Of a stretch of DNA of 64,000 nt, positions 9,396 to 17,804 are shown piece after piece. The position numbers and the translations under genes were made by a program. The notes beneath the pieces were generated by a model, which saw nothing but the letters and a program-made list of their open reading frames with translations, did not search any database and was not told where the DNA came from. Source of the stretch: Alkaliphilus sp. B6464 (GTDB lineage: Bacteria > Bacillota > Clostridia > Peptostreptococcales > Natronincolaceae); the NCBI RefSeq assembly GCF_018141165.1, contig NZ_CP058557.1, forward strand, positions 1,178,001 to 1,242,000, given 5' to 3'. The first letter of the stretch is position 1. Every line of letters begins with the position of its first letter.

Positions 9396-9411
9396 TCACA
9401 ATTGTCACAAC
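9396..9411 (+). repeat. 16-bp direct repeat, copy 2
   Basis: Identical to 9250-9265, at a distance of 146 bases, just after the terminator. Confidence 0.85.
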
Positions 9412-9571
9412 ACAATTATTTGATTTATTGATTATATATAATATACCACATTTGCGAAGATTTATGCAATATTATAATAAAATGTTTCTATATATAAATG
9501 AGTCATAGCATAAACTTTGTATTTAATTCCGAATCACATATAAAATTTAAATCTACAATTAATTGATGTTT

Positions 9572-9820
9572 TTATCGTGTAATAATAATAAAAAGCTTAA
9601 TACATGCTGCAATTCCAATTAATATAGCAGTTAGACTCATTAGCGAAAAAACAAATTTGTTCCAACGAATGGAAGTGGGAGTTACATTTACAGGATTAAA
9701 TTTTTCAGAACTTGTATACATTTTTTCAGCTAAAAAATTTAAATGTAATATTGCCAATATACCTGTAGGAAGTAGCAATGAAAATAATGCAAAGAATAGA
9801 ATATCGCTGAATTTTTCCAA
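9572..9820 (-). CDS. Small two-helix membrane protein, unknown
   Basis: Not recognised. It has two hydrophobic segments (about residues 5-27 and 55-80) separated by a polar loop containing EKMYTSSEKF, so it is a small integral membrane protein with both ends probably on the same side. I place the start at TTG (9820) because AAAGGAG lies eight bases upstream; the GTG at 9829 touches that ribosome site and is unlikely. It follows the truncated gene at 9842-10237 by 21 bases on the same strand, so both were probably one transcription unit. Confidence 0.6.
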   Translation of the reverse strand: MEKFSDILFFALFSLLLPTGILAILHLNFLAEKMYTSSEKFNPVNVTPTSIRWNKFVFSLMSLTAILIGIAACIKLFIIITR

Positions 9821-9841
9821 GTAAGTCACTCCTTTTATATA

Positions 9842-10237
9842 TTATCTAGTTCCTAAACTATACCATTCATAATTATCTAAATCTGAAGTTTCAATCTTAT
9901 CTTTAATAATATTCTGTAAATCAATTATTATATATGGATCTGCATATACTATTTCATACTTATCACTAGTTTTGTTCATAGCTCGTACTATTAGAATAAA
10001 TGTTTCGCTATCATTTACTTGATACCCTTCTTTTAGTAAGTTAACATTTATGGGCTCAGAAATTAAATAATGAGTTATTTTATTTTGTTTAATTCTTTTC
10101 CATTCGTTTTTCACTGTTATCTCGGCATTTCCTATTAATTTGTTTTCAAACTCAGTCAGTTTACTTTCAAGGACGTACTTTCTGTAATTTTCAAGCACTG
10201 ATTGCATGTTTATAAAAAATACAGCTAATCTATCCAT
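9842..10237 (-). pseudogene. Truncated gene of unknown function, 5' end lost
   Basis: The open frame runs for 131 codons, but neither ATG (10237 or 10207) has a ribosome site. The first ten or so codons overlap the left edge of the truncated MBOAT fragment on the other strand. The simplest reading is that the real 5' end is gone and the frame extends by chance across a rearrangement point at about 10205-10235. The surviving part is soluble and alpha/beta, with a Glu/Lys-rich helix then strands (THYLISEPINVNLL, FILIVRAMN, YEIVYADPYIIIDL). It vaguely resembles the C-terminal Tim44-like domain of some clostridial membrane proteins, but I would not assign it. Confidence 0.45.
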
Positions 10238-11001
10238 TATTGAGTCTTGGATTGGAATAATATGTTACAGCCTCCAAATATATTTTGATTTTAGTGGCTA
10301 TAGTGATATGGCAATAGGGCTTGGGAAATTATTTGGATTTGATTTCTTAGAAAACTTCAATTACCCATATATATCCCAGTCGGCTTCTGAATTTTGGAGA
10401 AGATGGCATATCTCTTTAGGTAGCTGGTTTAGAGATTATGTCTATATTCCCCTAGGAGGTAATAGGGTATATAAAATAAAATCATATATGAACTTATTTA
10501 TAGTATGGTTTTTAACTGGTCTATGGCATGGCGCAAACTGGGCCTTTATTATTTGGGGTCTATATTATGGCGTTCTTATCATATTAGAAAAGGCCTTTTT
10601 AGAAAAGTTATTGAGGAGATTACCAAAAATATTGAGACATATTTATTTATTATTAATAGTGGTTAATAGTCCTTATTGGATGGATATTTTTCAGGGTGGA
10701 CAATATAAGCCAGGGATTAGCCTTTATCAAAGTAATGATTGGATTAGGTACAAACCCAATAATCAATAACAATGTCTTAATCTATATCAATGATTATTGG
10801 TATATTATGATTGCATCTGGAATTTTTTCAACTCCAATAGTAAAAAAGATCAAGGATGCTGCTCTAAAAACAAACCAAAAATTATTGGAAAACAGTATAG
10901 CTTATGGACTTCATAGCTCGATACTTATTATTTGCATGTTTATAGTTATCGTTTTATTAAGTAGTTCTAGTTATAATCCGTTTTTATACTTTAGATTTTA
11001 G
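10206..11001 (+). pseudogene. Truncated and frameshifted MBOAT O-acyltransferase
   Basis: Remnant of a membrane-bound O-acyltransferase of the DltB/AlgI/PatA type, which moves acetyl groups across the membrane onto cell-surface polysaccharide. The N-terminal half is missing; homology begins at ESWIGIICYSLQ (about 10237) and includes the FDFSGYSDMA and WRRWHISLGSW motifs and the catalytic His in GLWHGANWAF. Near 10665-10672 the frame shifts: the family's GWxFFR segment continues as LIGWIFFRVDN in the frame that then runs to 11001. Its right-hand neighbour is a remnant of the partner DHHW protein. An intact MBOAT lies at 22751-24172. Confidence 0.85.
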
Positions 11002-11018
11002 GAGATGAGGATCTTAAA

Positions 11019-11433
11019 ATGAATAAGAAAAAAGCAAAATATATTGTAGTTCCGTTTTTAGTAATCATGTGAGAAAGATAAAAAAGTCCAGGAAGAAGAT
11101 GTTATTGCTACCTTAAGAAACAAAAATAAATGGGATTATGGAGGAGCCTATATTAGAGGTAATGTTTGTAACATACTCAAAATAAAAAATGATAATGCTC
11201 TAACAGATAAAAAGATGCTTGTTTTTAGAGATTCTTATCAGGCACCTACAACATTAATGTTTGCTGATTTATTTAGTGAAGTTCAATTTATTGACCCTAG
11301 AAATATAGAGAATATTAAAATGAGTTATGAAGAGATTATCCAAAACAGTGATTCTGATATAGTTGTGTTTATGTACAATAGTTCCGGATTTGATTCTATG
11401 ATTAAAAATATGATTGATAAAGGCATTAGTTAA
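11019..11433 (+). pseudogene. DHHW/AlgX-type acetylation partner, internally deleted
   Basis: A start (ATG 11019) encodes a signal-anchor beginning MNKKKAKYIVVPFLVIM and then stops at TGA 11070. Another frame picks up from about 11074 and carries the C-terminal part of a DHHW-type SGNH protein, with KKMLVFRDSYQAPTT as the family's hydrolase-like strand and SDIVVFMYNSSGF. Most of the protein between is missing. DHHW/AlgJ-AlgX-type proteins complete O-acetyl transfer outside the membrane for MBOAT partners. Together with the MBOAT remnant this is a dead second acetylation locus. Confidence 0.8.
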
Positions 11434-11550
11434 AACAAATTGAGTGAAGAATATTATAAGAATAATTAAAGATCCAACTGAAGTGCACCTTAAATATTAG
11501 TCACGAATCTTCCGAATGCCGTTCGTATAAACTTTAAACTTAGACACTAT

Positions 11551-11798
11551 ACGATTATTCTGATTATTGCTACAACCGGAATCAAAGCAACTGATGCATT
11601 AAATGCTCACTTCAGGATCTTCGATATGTACACGTTCTTTATGCAGCTAGGCTTGGTGCAAGTGTAGACGATATATCAAAATAACTAGGCTGGAATGATA
11701 CAAATCTTATTTATAAGTATCACGGTATTGTAGATAAGCTTATATATTCTGCAAATTCATATACCGAGGTATTCTTTGATCATATTTTAAATAAATAA
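11551..11798 (+). pseudogene. Tyrosine recombinase catalytic domain remnant
   Basis: Frame from 11551 reads TIILIIATTGIKATDALN, the box I strand-helix of tyrosine recombinases (usually ATTGLR-x-x-E/D-L). Without the expected 100 or so intervening residues, a second frame from 11610 reads LQDLRYVHVLYAARLGAS, DDISK, a stop, then LGWNDTNLIYKYHGIV. This matches box II (HxLRHxxA...G, LGH, nucleophile Tyr). An internal deletion, a frame change and an in-frame TAA show that it is dead. It may be what is left of an integrase that once mobilised this scrap region. Confidence 0.65.
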
Positions 11799-11921
11799 CG
11801 ATCATTGTAGGTGAATAATTCTATCTTCTTTTGATCTATATTAAAATATTATTTTATATTATCATTATACATCTAAAAAGATGATAAGATATAGCTATTA
11901 TTTAAATACTTGTAAAATTTC

Positions 11922-12368
11922 TTATGGATGACTTACATAGACATGTGAGACTTTACCATAATAATCGCTTAATTTTACAATAGCTACAGTAGTCGGAAAT
12001 CCTATGTTTTCCCTATATTCAGTAGTATGTTTTATCATTATTCCAATGCCATAAGCTTTGTCTGGTACAACTTCAATGATTTTAGGTATTTGATTGTTTG
12101 TTATGAAATACTCATACCTCTCTTTACCTAAATCAACACTACCACTAAAGTTTATTGTCTGATTCGGATGATCATTATCTATAACCGCTTCCATTTCTCT
12201 TATCCATTTATCTACTTCGCTTATTTCATTCTGAACTTCTTTTGGAGCATTTTCAAATAAAATTATTTCATAACTCATTTTCTTATTTGCTTCTCTATTA
12301 CAACCTACCAAAAATAGACTGCTACAAATAATTAATGCAACACCTAAGATGATATATTTACTTCTCAT
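11922..12368 (-). CDS. Lipoprotein of unknown function
   Basis: A 148-residue exported lipoprotein. The signal peptide ends in a lipobox LVGC (Cys at residue 23), so the mature protein is lipid-anchored outside the membrane. The rest is a small soluble domain with no family I recognise. The ribosome site AAAGGAG sits six bases before the ATG, and an extended -10 promoter (minus strand) is visible at 12462-12470. It lies alone among pseudogenes. Confidence 0.75.
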   Translation of the reverse strand: MRSKYIILGVALIICSSLFLVGCNREANKKMSYEIILFENAPKEVQNEISEVDKWIREMEAVIDNDHPNQTINFSGSVDLGKERYEYFITNNQIPKIIEVVPDKAYGIGIMIKHTTEYRENIGFPTTVAIVKLSDYYGKVSHVYVSHP

Positions 12369-12788
12369 AATATCACTCCTTTTTATAATTCTTTTTATGT
12401 ATAAAATCAGTAGTATTAGGTATGCATATTTTACATCAAATACGCAATAACCTACAATTATATTATACCAGTATTTCCCTTATCGTTAAATGTTTTTGTA
12501 AATATCACCATTATTTATTTTAACCTGTTCCTTTAATTCCCTCTGGGATGTCTAGGCCATGAACAACTGGTTCGCATACATATATATGATAAATAAGTAC
12601 TTACTATCAAATACTATAATACACAATAGTAAAATTGCTTTCGCCGCCCGCCCGATGGCTTCTAGGGGAGGTGCGAGTCTAGATTCGATGCAAAATTTTG
12701 ATAGGAAAATTAGCACTGTTGTTTTATGTTGGGTATTATGATATTTAATAGGAACATAGTATTATGGGAAGATTTTTGGAGGTGCTTT
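12369..12788. other. Gene-free stretch with a GC-rich scrap
   Basis: No gene is supported here. At 12462-12470 the minus strand reads TGg-TATAAT, an extended -10 promoter for the lipoprotein. At about 12640-12690 there is a patch of clearly higher GC (cgccgcccgcccgatgg and on) unlike the surroundings. I checked it for a tRNA shape and found none. It looks like a foreign remnant of unknown kind. Confidence 0.4.
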
Positions 12789-13073
12789 ATGGAGCTCTTT
12801 TTAGATGAGTATGAGTTAGGGGTATTGAGTGTATTTGTTTTCAGACTAAAATCAGATACTGCAGCTCGTGACTATAAAAGAGAAATCAATAACTTTAAGA
12901 AGTTTATAAGTAAAGATATAGTAAGTGCTACTGACCAAGACGTAAATAATTACTTAGAGTTCCTGAAGAAAGAAGGGAAGGCTGCTACTATCATTCGGCG
13001 GATTTATAGCCAGCTGCTTGTAAGCTTGCAGATATACCTTTGTTTACTAGCATTGAAATATAAATACTTATAG
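12789..13073 (+). pseudogene. Tyrosine recombinase N-terminal (core-binding) domain only
   Basis: ATG at 12789 with GGAGG six bases before it opens a 94-codon frame. The part ARDYKREINNFKKFIS, then TDQDVNNYLEFLKKEGKAATIIRRI, is the four-helix SAM-like core-binding domain found at the N terminus of XerC/D-type and phage tyrosine recombinases. The frame ends where the catalytic domain should start, so this protein could bind DNA at best. A terminator follows. The catalytic remnant at 11551-11798 is upstream, so the two cannot be one gene without rearrangement. Confidence 0.7.
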
Positions 13074-13110
13074 TAAATATAGATTATTTTATACTATCAC
13101 GAGACATCTG

Positions 13111-13141
13111 AAAAGACTCCTGAAGTGCAAGAGTCTTTTTA
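13111..13141 (+). terminator. Terminator after the recombinase fragment
   Basis: aaaagactc (13111-13119) pairs with gagtctttt (13131-13139), ending in a T run. Confidence 0.8.
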
Positions 13142-13229
13142 GATACTAGTTTGTACAGTTTATTATATATATCTAATATCTACATAGTCTAAACTATTAA
13201 TATTAATTAGGTTATATTCAAAAGCTACT

Positions 13230-13793
13230 TTAATGCAGTGATTCATATATTATTTTAGCTTCATTTAATTTAGGTAATAGTGGTTTGTAGCGTTGTTCAG
13301 AATGAGCTAAAAGGTCTGCTTTTTGAAAACAGAAAAGGTATGGCATAAGCTCATCTCCTACCAAGTTAATTCCTTCTTTAACGCCTTCTACTGTAGGGAT
13401 GATTTTATAATCATGATATTTAATAAGTCTACATATCTTATCTATAAAATCTACTTCATATCCGAGTCTTGTTAAAATTAGGTTTGCGATTATTACACTT
13501 GCTTCCTCATGTCCCTTAAAACTATCAACATTATTAACAGTAGTTTTTCTATAAGGTTTACCTATATCATGTAAAAGTGCTGTTATCTTTAAAGTTGAAT
13601 CAAAATCTACTTTGTTCACTGTTTCTAATATGTGATCAAATACATTGTAAATATGATAAGGCATATTCTGTTCACAATTAACACAAATAATAAGTTCTGG
13701 AATAATTCTAAGGATTTCATCCCTGTCATCTTTTATATCCTTGCTTGAAACAAGTATATAGTTTAATTTCTCTTTATCTGCTGAATATGTCAT
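13230..13793 (-). CDS. HD-domain phosphohydrolase
   Basis: A 187-residue soluble protein made almost entirely of an HD domain, with metal ligands visible in HIYNVFDHILE (first His), LLHDIGKP (His-Asp pair), the following FKGHEEAS and the later KYHDYKI. The pattern is that of stand-alone HD hydrolases related to the HD domain of tRNA nucleotidyltransferase, which cleave phosphate esters or nucleotides; the substrate is unknown. The ribosome site AAAGGAG is about nine bases before the ATG. It appears to be monocistronic, with a strong terminator of the upstream gene (13849-13888) behind it. Confidence 0.85.
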   Translation of the reverse strand: MTYSADKEKLNYILVSSKDIKDDRDEILRIIPELIICVNCEQNMPYHIYNVFDHILETVNKVDFDSTLKITALLHDIGKPYRKTTVNNVDSFKGHEEASVIIANLILTRLGYEVDFIDKICRLIKYHDYKIIPTVEGVKEGINLVGDELMPYLFCFQKADLLAHSEQRYKPLLPKLNEAKIIYESLH

Positions 13794-13848
13794 ACTATCT
13801 CTCCTTTTAATAAATCAATATATTATATATTGATCTGTATTACACTAA

Positions 13849-13888
13849 AAACCTAGTCCAACGCCTTTAATGGTGCTGGACTAGGTTT
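13849..13888 (-). terminator. Terminator of the pentapeptide-repeat gene
   Basis: A 14-bp stem with one mismatch (13875-13888 with 13849-13862) is followed on the minus strand by TTTTAG. Confidence 0.8.
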
Positions 13889-13964
13889 ACCCATTCTAAT
13901 TATTGTAACACAACCATTTTTTACTTTATATAAGTATATTTTTTTATGTCAGTCAGGCAGTTAA

Positions 13965-14816
13965 TTATTTTGACCAATAGGTTGGTCGAACCAGCATCAT
14001 AGGTAGCTTTGTAAGAGAATCACCCTTAGCTGTATTGAGTTGGGCTTGAGTAAGAAAGATGCTATTTGTGAGATTAGCTCCACTAAGATCGGCGTCTCGC
14101 AAATCAGCCCCGATGAGATCGGCCCCACTCAAATCGACTCCTCTAAGGTTTGCTGCAATAAGACATGCTCCCCTCAGGTCTGCACCTTTAAGATTGGTTT
14201 TTCTTAGGTCTGTGCCAAAATAATCTAATCGACGAGAGTTGGCATTCCGATTTCTTGAAGGAGTGTTCTTTCTACTGCGGGCTTTAGTACGCACCAGCTC
14301 ACTGGTATTTTTAAGCAGTATGTTAACTTTGGCTCGATGATCTACCACATCCAGTGCTAATAGAGAGTCAACATCAAGAAGGGTAAGGTGTTCAGTATTG
14401 TACAGTAATGAACTTATCTCCTCTTTAATACCGTGGTCCGTTTGCAGGATAAATGCTTGAGTAAGATACCATAGCATTTCATGAAGCTGCCTCATAATCA
14501 GGAACGCCTCAAACATTTGCTTAGCAGATTCGGGGGCTTGTCTCCAGTCATGTCCGCCACAGGTAACTTGAGCTACCTTTTGACCAGCACCAAAGCAATC
14601 ATAGGCAGTACAACCCTTAAGACCCTTATCCCTAAGATTTTTGTGAACAGAGCAGGTAAAGTTCGATTGTAAGTTTATGCAAGGCTTACCGGCATCTTTA
14701 TTCGTTGGGAAACCTTCCGAAGCTGAAAAGTACAATGCTACACAGCATAGACCGAAACAATTTCCACAGTCAGCACTCAATTCTTTATTACGCTTATCTT
14801 CATGTGTATATATCAT
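13965..14816 (-). CDS. Pentapeptide-repeat protein with Cys-rich N-terminal domain
   Basis: About 283 residues. The N-terminal 75 residues are Cys-rich (CGNCFGLCC, then further Cys around NFTCSVH and GCTAYDCFG), suggesting a bound metal or Fe-S cluster. The middle is helical, followed by a basic linker. From about residue 200 there are some eleven tandem A(D/N)LxX pentapeptides (GADLRGA, GVDLSGA, DADLSGA and so on), which fold as a right-handed beta-helix. Pentapeptide proteins can mimic DNA or serve as scaffolds; the combination with a Cys-rich head is known in Gram-positive bacteria but has no fixed function. The second ATG (14816) is nine bases from GAGG; the first (14822) is only three, so I prefer the second. 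The codons look more GC-rich than the neighbours, so transfer is possible. Confidence 0.82.
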   Translation of the reverse strand: MIYTHEDKRNKELSADCGNCFGLCCVALYFSASEGFPTNKDAGKPCINLQSNFTCSVHKNLRDKGLKGCTAYDCFGAGQKVAQVTCGGHDWRQAPESAKQMFEAFLIMRQLHEMLWYLTQAFILQTDHGIKEEISSLLYNTEHLTLLDVDSLLALDVVDHRAKVNILLKNTSELVRTKARSRKNTPSRNRNANSRRLDYFGTDLRKTNLKGADLRGACLIAANLRGVDLSGADLIGADLRDADLSGANLTNSIFLTQAQLNTAKGDSLTKLPMMLVRPTYWSK

Positions 14817-15144
14817 ATTCATTTACCTCTTATTAGAAAAATACAAATGGCTTTTACTTTTAAAGTATATCATATACAGCGTGTATTTCAACGTCTATAT
14901 AACTCTCGCGCTGTAATTTTTCACGATTCTACAATAAATTATAGCTAAATTATACCGTTACATACAAGGTATTACTATATCCTAACGAGGGTGGTTTATA
15001 CCAGTTCAGTTTAAAATGAGAAAAAGAAGTACTCAGTTTTAAACCGAGCTATAGTTCAATCAAAGTTTTAATAGCTATAATAAAATCTATATGTGGGATA
15101 ATACAGAAAACATACGTGGATTTATTATTTATAGTAAAATTTAG
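14817..15144. other. Intergenic region without genes
   Basis: No gene is seen. An imperfect inverted repeat lies around 15006-15045 (cagtttaaaatgag against ctcagttttaaac). Otherwise the sequence is plain AT-rich. Confidence 0.4.
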
Positions 15145-15186
15145 TGCCCAAATAATAAGATAATATATAACCTTATTATTTGGGCA
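15145..15186 (-). terminator. Terminator after mltG
   Basis: A perfect 15-bp stem (15172-15186 with 15145-15159) lies 30 bases after the mltG stop. The tail on the minus strand is only moderately T-rich. Confidence 0.7.
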
Positions 15187-15216
15187 TATTTAAAATTAAA
15201 ACTATTAAATTTCTAT

Positions 15217-16236
15217 TTATTTCTTATTTCTATTTCGATATTTATCTACATATTTTAAATGTTCATCATATGTTTTGGTAAACACATGGCCGTCCTCTTT
15301 TTCACTTAATACATAGTATAGATATTCGTGATTTTCTGGATATAGGGCTGCATGTATGGAAGCCTTACTTGGTGATGCTATAGGCCCCGGGGGTAAACCA
15401 ATAACTTTATAGCTATTAAATGGAGTAGGTTTTTCAAGATCAGATGTATATATATCCGATTTATGTTCCTTACCTTTGCCAACCCCATATATGACTGTTG
15501 CATCAATCTGAAGAAGCATGTCCTTTTCCAAACGATTATAAATTACCCCACTAACCGCGGATCTCTCTCCATCGTGCTTTGCTTCTCGTTCTATTAGAGA
15601 AGCTATAGTAAGTATATCATGTATTGAAAGATTTAGTTCTTTTGCTCTATTTTTATACTCGTCTGTAAATACATTGTCCATTGTTTGTGCAAGACGCTTG
15701 ACTATGTCTTCAACTGATTGTTTTTCTGTAAAATGGTAAGTATCTGGATATAAATAGCCTTCTAAATTAAAATAAAGATTTTTAGTATCAAAATCATAAT
15801 TACCGTTATCAAAGTATTTTTGTGTAGCTTCAATAAATTCGTCTTTAGTACCAAAACCAAGTTCTTCTACCTTCTGGGCAATTTGATAAAGAGTAAATCC
15901 TTCAGGTATAGTTAGTATAACGGGTTTGTCTGGAATACCTTTTTCTAATAATGCAAAAATATCATTTAATGTGGAGTTAGAAGGGATTGAATATGTCCCA
16001 GGTTTAATTTTACGGTCTACCCCTGCAGCCTTCGCTTTGTAACGGAACCAAATCTTACTTTTAATTATTCCTTTATCTAATAATGTATTAGATACCGTGT
16101 TAAGGGAAGCGCCTTGGGGAACTATTATTTCTATAGTATCAACATTGGTAGACGTAGATAAATATGATGGTACAAATAATACAGAGGCTCCTACTAGAAG
16201 CCCAATAACTATTAATATATATAATATTTTTTTCAT
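15217..16236 (-). CDS. mltG: Endolytic murein transglycosylase MltG
   Basis: Membrane-anchored lytic transglycosylase that cuts nascent glycan strands and so helps set peptidoglycan chain length. It has one N-terminal helix (residues 3-22), a LysM-like subdomain (VPQGASLNTVSNTL) and the YceG catalytic domain. The latter carries LEGYLYPDTY, the catalytic Glu in ASLIEREAK, and the conserved SGVIYNRL, LQIDATVIYG and LPPGPIASPS motifs. The 339-residue length is normal. I start at the ATG at 16236, which has GAGG six bases upstream; a longer frame starting at 16257 has no ribosome site. Confidence 0.95.
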   Translation of the reverse strand: MKKILYILIVIGLLVGASVLFVPSYLSTSTNVDTIEIIVPQGASLNTVSNTLLDKGIIKSKIWFRYKAKAAGVDRKIKPGTYSIPSNSTLNDIFALLEKGIPDKPVILTIPEGFTLYQIAQKVEELGFGTKDEFIEATQKYFDNGNYDFDTKNLYFNLEGYLYPDTYHFTEKQSVEDIVKRLAQTMDNVFTDEYKNRAKELNLSIHDILTIASLIEREAKHDGERSAVSGVIYNRLEKDMLLQIDATVIYGVGKGKEHKSDIYTSDLEKPTPFNSYKVIGLPPGPIASPSKASIHAALYPENHEYLYYVLSEKEDGHVFTKTYDEHLKYVDKYRNRNKK

Positions 16237-16402
16237 TTTACACCTCACAAGTTTCAAATAAAAGCTTTTATACTATTTTAACACTTTATTTAAGAAAGTG
16301 CATTAATAATTATTAATTAAGAGACCGAGGAATAGTTTTGAAACCCCTAGTTATTGGATAAAATTGCAGCTAATGGGCATAAGTGCAAGGGTTTATAAAT
16401 TA

Positions 16403-16411
16403 TGCTATAAT
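16403..16411 (+). promoter_or_regulatory. Extended -10 promoter upstream of the acyltransferase gene
   Basis: TGc-TATAAT at 16403-16411 is a consensus extended -10, about 70 bases before the start codon. Confidence 0.5.
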
Positions 16412-16479
16412 ATCTTTAGTTTATTTAAGGTAGCTTTTTATAATAAAAACCTAATCTTAATAGGAAAGAGGAGATTCTT

Positions 16480-17532
16480 GTGATTAAAAAGGAGAGAATA
16501 GATGAAACCAATATTATTCGAGGCATTGCTTGTTTATCAGTAGTATTAGTCCACATTACGGCAGGACCTGTAACTACACTTGAAGTTGGCAGTATTCATA
16601 GTATTATATTTACTCTATTAAATCGTGGGTCAAGATTTACAACTCCAACTTTTATTTTTCTTAGTGGATTAACGTTATTCTATAGCTATGAAGAAAGAAA
16701 TTTTAAATATGGAAAATTTTTAAGAAGGAGATTTAATGCTACGTTAATACCTTATGGGATTTGGAGCATTATTTATTTTTTATACTTCTATTCTCAAGGT
16801 ATATATATACTATCTTTAGGGATGTTTGTAGAAAATATTTTGTTGGCTAATATGAGCTATCATTTATATTTTATATTAACAATTACACAGTTTTATATAT
16901 TATTTGGAATATTTCTTTACGGATACAAGAGATTTAATTCCCATATTTTATTAAGTTTATCTCTAATGTTTAACTTATTATTTTTAAAATATGTATCGAT
17001 GCCATATTCTGATAGGTTTTTTATGACTTATATATTTTTCTTCTCGCTAGGATGCTATGTAGCTAAAAATCTATCTATAATTAAGAAGCTTGTTGTAAAG
17101 CTAAGGTACCTCCTTCTAATATGCTATATTAGTGTAGTAATTTATGATAGTTATTTATTTTATCAATACTATATTTTAAATAAAGCAGTAGATGTTTTTG
17201 GAGTTTTAGTAATATGGATTTTGTTTGGAACTATTTCAATTTTTCTACTTATGTCTATAGGTATTGGTATTTTAGAAAGATATACAAAAATTACGAATGT
17301 TTTAAAAACTATTAGTAAAAGCTCCTATTATGTTTATTTAAGCCATCCATTAGTACTTAATATATCAGATAAGTGGCTTTTAGAAAGTGGAGTTTACTCT
17401 ATAACAGGAAGAGCTATACTTAATGCGATTATTGTTTACAGCGTTACATTAGGATTAAGTATTGGATATACAAAGTTGAAAACAAATATAAAAGGTAGAA
17501 CTGATATGTTGAATAAAAAGGCTTCTATTTAA
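16480..17532 (+). CDS. Acyltransferase 3 family membrane protein
   Basis: A 350-residue polytopic protein of about ten helices. It would transfer acyl (usually O-acetyl) groups to surface polysaccharide or peptidoglycan. The family signature is visible: N-terminal DETNIIRGIACLSVVLVHIT with the conserved Arg and His, and RGSRFTTPTFIFLSG. The start is GTG with AAAGAGGAG six bases upstream. The last 84 or so bases are repeated, slightly diverged, at 21447 on, right before the SGNH gene. This suggests that acyltransferase, SGNH hydrolase and MBOAT once stood next to each other before a 4-kb cassette came in. Confidence 0.88.
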   Translation: MIKKERIDETNIIRGIACLSVVLVHITAGPVTTLEVGSIHSIIFTLLNRGSRFTTPTFIFLSGLTLFYSYEERNFKYGKFLRRRFNATLIPYGIWSIIYFLYFYSQGIYILSLGMFVENILLANMSYHLYFILTITQFYILFGIFLYGYKRFNSHILLSLSLMFNLLFLKYVSMPYSDRFFMTYIFFFSLGCYVAKNLSIIKKLVVKLRYLLLICYISVVIYDSYLFYQYYILNKAVDVFGVLVIWILFGTISIFLLMSIGIGILERYTKITNVLKTISKSSYYVYLSHPLVLNISDKWLLESGVYSITGRAILNAIIVYSVTLGLSIGYTKLKTNIKGRTDMLNKKASI

Positions 17533-17573
17533 ATTATGATAAATGTCATATAATTGAAAGTTATTAACGATTA
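17447..17573 (+). repeat. 127-bp direct repeat, copy 1 (3' end of the acyltransferase gene)
   Basis: Aligns without gaps to 21447-21573, exactly 4000 bases away; by eye 119 of 127 positions agree. It covers the last codons and stop of the acyltransferase gene and 41 bases of its 3' flank. Sequence identity stops abruptly at 17574. Confidence 0.95.
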
Positions 17574-17752
17574 AAAATAGAAGAAGTAAAAGAGAATTTG
17601 ATTTAGAAAGCTGGATGGAACGTGCAAAAATCTTAAATATCAAAGAGTTAAATAGTTTTATTTCAGGCATAAAAATGGGTTTAGAAGCACTTAAAAGAAC
17701 TAATAAAATTTTGACATTAATATCTCCCTTGAGTTATATTTACGATTCATGA
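17573..17752 (+). pseudogene. C-terminal scrap of an ISL3-like transposase
   Basis: The frame reads KNRRSKREFDLESWMERAK, then ILNIKELNSFISGIKMGLEAL, and ends at TGA 17750-17752. This matches the C-terminal pattern of ISL3-type (IS204/IS1001/IS1165) transposases, which end in a Trp-rich helix and an L-x-x-F-x-x-G-[IL]-x-x-D-x-x-A-[VL]-x-x-A helix. Nothing upstream remains. It lies exactly at the left junction of the 4-kb cassette. Confidence 0.5.
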
Positions 17753-17804
17753 ATAGTAAAGAACGACCCGAAGGGATAAGAGAAACGCAGAAAGGGGAAA
17801 AATT

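Noticed and set aside
12640-12700. Possible tRNA or rRNA piece in the GC-rich patch
   Set aside because: No cloverleaf stems or T-loop could be built from it.
12559-12741. 60-codon frame across the GC-rich scrap
   Set aside because: No ribosome site and no protein-like pattern; its composition changes in mid-frame.
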